Of a stretch of DNA of 26,716 nucleotides, positions 24,886-26,716 are shown one piece after another. The notes under the pieces were generated by a model. The model was not told the origin of the DNA and searched no databases. It was given only the letters and a program-made list of their open reading frames with translations. The position numbers were made by a program, and so were the translations under genes. The stretch is from NCBI GenBank assembly GCA_036939355.1, contig JALLAP010000024.1:1-26716 (forward strand), given 5' to 3'. Positions within the stretch are counted from its first letter, which is position 1. Each line of letters opens with the position of its first letter. This DNA comes from Thalassiosira profunda (Eukaryota; Bacillariophyta; Thalassiosirophyceae; Thalassiosirales; Thalassiosiraceae).

Positions 24886-25698
24886 ATGAATCACCTCCGT
24901 AGACGCTTGGGAACTGTTGCTGCCAACGCCATTCAACAGATTGTGTTGTCCACCTCCTTCCGCGGCAGAGCTTTGCAGGCCAATTTTCCGGCAGCGAGTG
25001 CGCGGCAATCATGCAGCACTCTCACGTCAACCGCCGAAACTGGCCATTCGGTGGGGCTTGTCCGGCCAATGTCCTCCCTTCCTGTTTCAACACCATTCGA
25101 GGATGGTCCTCCCAACCTTGACTTCCTTCTTCCATTTGACTTAGATTCAGATTTTGCGGAGCTGTCCATCAAGCTTCGAAAGATGCTGCGCGCCGAAGTG
25201 GACCAACTCATCGCAGCCGAACCAAACGCAGTGTTCAAGTTTGGATCTTGCTACGAGCGCCGATTCCGGGAACGGACGAGCAACCAAGCAGCGTACAACC
25301 ACGAGTACTTCGATAACAACGGCGCAAAGAAGCTGTTCTCTGGGTTTGTGGCCGACCACACGGCTGGGGCCAGTGAGGCATACATCATTGCGTATGCAAG
25401 GCATCACAAGGTGTGCGTCAATGATCGTCGCGAAGGGCCACAGTCCATTCCTCGCAACCCAAAGCGAGGCGATAAAGGTTTTCACGCACAAGACCCTGGC
25501 TGCATCTACGCCGTACCGACGCGCTTCAAGTCAGAGGAGGAGTTCCGCGCCGTCTACGTCTCCTACTATCACAAGCGGAAGTTGGCCGCCGCGCGAGTAG
25601 CAGTCAACGAGGCGATTGGGGCAGCCATTTTTTTAGATTCGTGGAACTTCATCCCAGCCCTGTTCGCCGTTTCTCGCCCGATGCGTTCGCCTAGGTAG
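24886..25698 (+). CDS. Unrecognised protein with organelle-like N-terminus
   Basis: The frame encodes 270 residues that I cannot assign to a family. The first 60 or so residues are rich in Arg, Ser, Ala and Thr and poor in acidic residues (MNHLRRRLGTVAANAIQQIV), consistent with a mitochondrial presequence. The middle has an amphipathic acidic/basic stretch (LDSDFAELSIKLRKMLRAEV), then FKFGSCYERRFRER and a Tyr- and His-rich segment. No membrane span or catalytic motif is evident. The 3' end is uncertain: CCATTTTTTTAG ending at 25636 looks like a good splice acceptor, so the last 20 or so residues may not belong to the mature product. The gene is divergent from the giant gene and converges on the purine gene, with 134 bp between stops. 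Confidence 0.6.
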   Translation: MNHLRRRLGTVAANAIQQIVLSTSFRGRALQANFPAASARQSCSTLTSTAETGHSVGLVRPMSSLPVSTPFEDGPPNLDFLLPFDLDSDFAELSIKLRKMLRAEVDQLIAAEPNAVFKFGSCYERRFRERTSNQAAYNHEYFDNNGAKKLFSGFVADHTAGASEAYIIAYARHHKVCVNDRREGPQSIPRNPKRGDKGFHAQDPGCIYAVPTRFKSEEEFRAVYVSYYHKRKLAAARVAVNEAIGAAIFLDSWNFIPALFAVSRPMRSPR

Positions 25699-25832
25699 GC
25701 TCGTCCTTGACGGCCCATTGATGTTGATTTGGTGGAGATGAAGATGCCCCGAGGGCTCAGTGTAGACTCGTTGTTAGCTTTTAAGAATGAAAGAACAGTC
25801 AGCCCCAGACTTTCCTACCCCCCATCCATCAT

Positions 25833-26716
25833 TTAGTGATGGAACAGCCTCACTCCTGTGAACGACATTTTCATGCCGTAATCGTCGCAGCAGCTCGTGA
25901 CCTGCGGATCCTGGACGCTCCCGCCCGGCTGCGCCACGAACGACACTCCCACCTTCGACGCGTGGTCGATCGAATCGCGGAACGGGAAGAACGCGTCGGA
26001 ACTGATCGTCACCCCGCTCGCCTCCTTCATGAACGCGTCCTTCTCCGCCGCCGTCAGCGGTTCCGGGACCGCATCGAAGTTGGCCTCCCAGCGCGCGCGC
26101 TCCTCGTCGGTGAAGTCGCCCTCGATGTACCTCACGCGGGCGTTCACGCGGTCCTGCCGCTTGACGCCCTGCTTGAACTGCAACCCCAGCACCTTGGGGT
26201 GCTGGCGGAGGTACCACGTCGTCACCTTGCGCCCGGCGAGCTTGACGCAATCGACGCGCGACTGCTGCCCGGCGCCCACGCCCACCATCATCCCGTCCTT
26301 CGCGAAGCCCACCGAGTTGGACTGGGTGTACTTGACGCAGATGGACGCCACGATCATGTCGCGAATCGCGTCCTCCGTCAGCGCCTCGACGCCGCCCTTC
26401 GTCACCACGTTCTTCGTCATGTGCTCCTTCGTGATGATGATATCGTTGCGCTTCTGGCTGAACGTCATGCCGTACACCTCGCGGTACTCCACGGCGTCCG
26501 GCGTGAAGTCCGCCTTGGCCTCCAGCACGATGAACTTCCCGCCCTTCTTCGACTTGAGGATCGCCAGAGCCTCGGGGGTGTACCCCGGCGCGACGATGCC
26601 GTCGCTCACCTCCTTCTTCAGGATGAGGGCCGTGGCCTCGTCGACCACGTCGCTGACCGCGGCGTAATCCCCGAACGAGCACATGGGATCGGCGTTCCGC
26701 GCCCGCAGGTAGGCCA
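25833..26716 (-). CDS. ATIC: AICAR transformylase/IMP cyclohydrolase, C-terminal part (5' end outside window)
   Basis: The frame is open to the right edge (codons for AYLRARNADP precede the first internal Met) and ends at 25833 with the classic LFHH terminus. This bifunctional enzyme carries out the last two steps of de novo IMP synthesis: formylation of AICAR from 10-formyl-tetrahydrofolate, then ring closure. The visible part belongs to the AICAR transformylase domain and shows SFGDYAAVSDVVDE, VSDGIVAPGYTPEAL, KYTQSNSVGFAKDG, GAGQQSR and ISSDAFFPFRDSID, all strongly conserved in the fungal/animal type of the enzyme rather than the usual bacterial type. The catalytic Lys-His pair and the cyclohydrolase domain would lie upstream, outside the window. 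No intron is visible. The protein is probably cytosolic, though targeting cannot be judged without the N-terminus. Confidence 0.95.
   Translation of the reverse strand, partial: AYLRARNADPMCSFGDYAAVSDVVDEATALILKKEVSDGIVAPGYTPEALAILKSKKGGKFIVLEAKADFTPDAVEYREVYGMTFSQKRNDIIITKEHMTKNVVTKGGVEALTEDAIRDMIVASICVKYTQSNSVGFAKDGMMVGVGAGQQSRVDCVKLAGRKVTTWYLRQHPKVLGLQFKQGVKRQDRVNARVRYIEGDFTDEERARWEANFDAVPEPLTAAEKDAFMKEASGVTISSDAFFPFRDSIDHASKVGVSFVAQPGGSVQDPQVTSCCDDYGMKMSFTGVRLFHH

Noticed and set aside
25774..26682. 302-codon minus-strand open frame overlapping ATIC
   Set aside because: It is another frame of the ATIC gene, very rich in Arg and Gly; the ATIC frame has unmistakable family motifs.
1..26716. 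CRISPR arrays, tRNA or rRNA genes, transposase genes
   Set aside because: I found no spaced identical repeats, cloverleaf-like sequence, rRNA signature or transposase motif in the window.

Overview
The window is nuclear DNA from a eukaryotic microbe, most likely an alga with a secondary red-lineage plastid (stramenopile such as a diatom, pelagophyte or bolidophyte; a haptophyte is not excluded). Three things point there. One predicted protein begins with a signal-peptide-like stretch ending in GVGA-FQPSRR, close to the ASAF-type plastid entry motif. Introns are few and short (70 and 73 nt, GT-AG). Intergenic gaps are small and the DNA is fairly GC-rich. I cannot name the species.

Left part (1-7.3 kb): the 3' end of a tandem CBS-domain gene (+) converges on a plastid-type membrane iron-sulfur protein (-, 582-3675, two exons). 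That protein combines a degenerate AAA+ domain, a NapH/NosR-like polyferredoxin membrane core and two EF-hands. It shares a 212-bp divergent promoter region, with a G-quadruplex motif, with a CobW/COG0523 metal GTPase (+, two exons) that carries a His/Cys-rich metal-binding repeat. A small secreted, eight-cysteine, probably GPI-anchored protein (-) follows, then about 0.6 kb of non-coding DNA holding a broken duplicate of the 3' end of the next gene.

Central part (7.3-24.6 kb): one uninterrupted 5,766-codon reading frame (-) encodes a giant secreted protein. It has about 13 fibronectin type III (FN3) domains, several of them split by inserted beta-rich repeat units (about 29 in total). Some of these units are themselves interrupted by a smaller 'GD-x-hydrophobic-R/K' module. 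One FN3 fold appears to be split by about 2,400 residues. A 13-residue EVQ repeat with an almost exact 39-nt period starts the longest insertion. This nested architecture is the most distinctive thing in the window. The protein is most likely a cell-surface or extracellular matrix component.

Right part (24.6-26.7 kb): a short divergent promoter with an inverted repeat around an AT-rich core separates the giant gene from an unrecognised gene (+) with a mitochondrial-like N-terminus. That gene converges on the 3' part of the purine biosynthesis gene for AICAR transformylase/IMP cyclohydrolase (-), which runs off the right edge.

The genes do not form an operon. The one plausible functional link is the divergent pair of an Fe-S membrane protein and a metal-handling GTPase, and that link is an inference.
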